This document shows, piece by piece, positions 62,711 through 64,000 of a stretch of 64,000 nucleotides of DNA (the stretch's first letter is position 1; each line of letters begins with the position of its first letter). A program made the translations under genes and the position numbers. Under the pieces are notes generated by a model. It did no database searches and was not told the origin of the DNA. It worked only from the letters and a program-made list of their open reading frames with translations. The stretch is from an uncultured Isosphaeraceae bacterium (GTDB taxonomy: Bacteria > Planctomycetota > Planctomycetia > Isosphaerales > Isosphaeraceae): positions 372,001 through 436,000 of the forward strand of contig CAMFLR010000003.1 in NCBI GenBank assembly GCA_945957605.1. The letters run 5' to 3'.

Positions 62711-64000
62711 GTTTTCTGGAACGTCTCGACCCTGGAATGCCGGTCGTTTTCAACATCATTTACATTGCGGCGATCGTCGCGATTGTGGTCGCCGCTGCGG
62801 AACTGCTGACGATTCTCTTGCGACGCTCGGGCCCGCGTTTGCGCCACGATATTTGGCTCGCGGCCTTGATGATTTGCACGCTAAGCCCCGCGCTGGTGGC
62901 TTTGGTCAATCGTGCGGGAATTGTCGTGCTGCCGATCGTTGAGACGACCATCGTGCTTCAGGAACCTCAGCGCGATTTGGTCGATCACAATCCGGCTCAC
63001 ACTCCACAAATTGATGCCCGGCCGGGCGCGTTGCCGTTCGCGGATCCGGCAATCGTGATTGATCGCCCAATCGATGAATCGCCCGTGATTTCGCCTGCTC
63101 CGGCTACGATCGTGACAGAACGAAGTTGGTCACTCGAGTGGTCGCATGTGCGAGGATTCGCCTGTTTGATCTGGTGCGTCGTTGCTGTTTTTCTCGCGCT
63201 GCGATTGGTGGTCGGGTTTATCTCACTTGCACGGCTCAAGCGAACCGCGCGGCCGATTGACTCGGAGATCATCGCGCCACTACTTGGTTCGATTCATCTC
63301 GCACTTGGGTCTCGCACAGCTTTGCCCGAAATGATGACGAGCGACGGCTTGATCGAGGTTCCGATTGCCGCCGGAGTTTGGCGTCCGGTCGTGATTGTGC
63401 CGATCCAATTGATGAACAGTCTTAACAGTGAGCAGTTGCGTGATGTTCTGGTGCACGAATGTGCTCACGCGATGCGCCGCGACGGTCTCGTTGGCTTGCT
63501 CCAGCGGTTGACGACAATCGCGTTCTGGCCGCACCTCATGATCTGGTGGCTGAATCGCCGGCTGGCGGTCACGCGAGAAGAAATATGCGACGAGTACGTG
63601 ATCCATCAGGGGGATGCGACTCGCTACGCCGAGAGCCTGCTGAATCTGGCAGTTCAGATCGGCAATAAACGTCTGCATTCACGACCTGCCCCAGGGATGC
63701 TCGAATCGACTTCCGGCCTCGAACGCCGTGTTATGCGCATTCTCGAACCTCGGAGAACGCCTCTCATGCGACCGAATCGCTGGCTCTCGTTTGCTTCGAC
63801 TTTGCTGCTTTTGGTGCTCGCGTTTCTGGCTGCGGGAGTGAGGCCGGTGGCTCGGGCCACGCCCCAAGCGCCGCAGGCAGGCGCTCAGCCCAAGCCGTTT
63901 CATACGACGGTGAGTGGGACGGTTGTTGATGAAGCGGGTGAACCTGTGGCGGGGGCGAGGGTCGAGGCAATAACCAGTCAGGGGGAAATTGCCACCGCAG
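62707..64000 (+). CDS. BlaR1/M56-family membrane zinc metallopeptidase (partial, runs off window)
   Basis: The first 431 codons of a BlaR1-like sensor. Hydrophobic helices lie at about 15-35 and 48-70, with another near 155-175. The zinc site is VHECAHAM (His250, Glu251, His254), followed by EEICDEY with the probable third ligand Glu. A transmembrane helix near residues 360-380 precedes a region starting HTTVSGTVVDEAGEPVAGARVEA, a CarboxypepD_reg-like carbohydrate-type beta fold that replaces the penicillin-binding sensor of staphylococcal BlaR1. The inducer is therefore unlikely to be a beta-lactam and is unknown. The 3' end lies beyond the window. Confidence 0.88.
   Translation, partial: MSFLERLDPGMPVVFNIIYIAAIVAIVVAAAELLTILLRRSGPRLRHDIWLAALMICTLSPALVALVNRAGIVVLPIVETTIVLQEPQRDLVDHNPAHTPQIDARPGALPFADPAIVIDRPIDESPVISPAPATIVTERSWSLEWSHVRGFACLIWCVVAVFLALRLVVGFISLARLKRTARPIDSEIIAPLLGSIHLALGSRTALPEMMTSDGLIEVPIAAGVWRPVVIVPIQLMNSLNSEQLRDVLVHECAHAMRRDGLVGLLQRLTTIAFWPHLMIWWLNRRLAVTREEICDEYVIHQGDATRYAESLLNLAVQIGNKRLHSRPAPGMLESTSGLERRVMRILEPRRTPLMRPNRWLSFASTLLLLVLAFLAAGVRPVARATPQAPQAGAQPKPFHTTVSGTVVDEAGEPVAGARVEAITSQGEIATA

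Overview
The window is about 64 kb of GC-rich chromosomal DNA from a member of the Planctomycetota. Several family signatures point there: a DUF1549/DUF1553 cytochrome-like protein, an ECF sigma factor overlapping a Ser/Thr kinase that carries a formylglycine-generating-enzyme-like tail, CxCGK...CxxC zinc-ribbon membrane proteins, a secreted protein with an LExRxLM-type N-terminus, and PEP-CTERM proteins. I cannot fix the order or genus from sequence alone. No phage, IS element, CRISPR array or rRNA operon is seen; one tRNA gene (Arg, anticodon ACG) is present.

Layout. 0-9 kb: HAF-repeat PEP-CTERM protein, MgtC-like protein, aldehyde dehydrogenase, acyltransferase-3 membrane protein, tRNA-dihydrouridine synthase, a methyltransferase-like protein and DAHP synthase (aroF). 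9-11 kb: an unusually informative gene-poor stretch on the minus strand. It holds a 10-codon ORF behind a near-perfect Shine-Dalgarno sequence, a 38-codon leader ORF very rich in Tyr/Trp/Phe, an intrinsic terminator, REP-like paired hairpins and an HD-domain hydrolase; the leader and terminator look like an attenuator for aroF. 11-21 kb: SYLF protein, small proteins, Bcp-type peroxiredoxin, sigma-like protein, glmM with a coupled HAD phosphatase, an NTF2-like secreted protein, a glycine-rich/TPR protein and a zinc-ribbon membrane protein. 21-34 kb: three hybrid histidine kinases, one a 2283-residue protein with about 14 tandem HAMP units. 34-43 kb: tRNA-Arg, Gfo/Idh/MocA oxidoreductase, ECF sigma plus kinase, two PEP-CTERM proteins, a methyltransferase, a beta-propeller-like protein and a secreted protein. 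43-50 kb: DUF1549/1553 protein, an unknown protein and an APC transporter with a universal-stress tail.

50-64 kb: a membrane-embedded sigma-54 activator diverges from an alpha/beta hydrolase. The 500-bp gap between them contains an array of TCGTTAACGA palindromes and a -24/-12 promoter with exact GG-N10-GC spacing, which looks like a self-contained regulatory module. Next come a Rieske oxygenase with its ferredoxin, ilvN-ilvC (branched-chain amino acid synthesis) ending in a strong terminator, a zinc-ribbon membrane protein, a TPR-like secreted protein, a PiT phosphate transporter, and a BlaI-type repressor overlapping a BlaR1/M56 metallopeptidase that runs off the window. A dyad upstream of blaI coincides with a well-spaced promoter.

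The strongest candidates for something undescribed are the aroF aromatic leader with its companion mini-ORF, the sigma-54 activator/palindrome-array module, and the two-copy REP-like element whose four arms show compensatory base changes. All functional statements are inferred from sequence and family knowledge; no searches were run.
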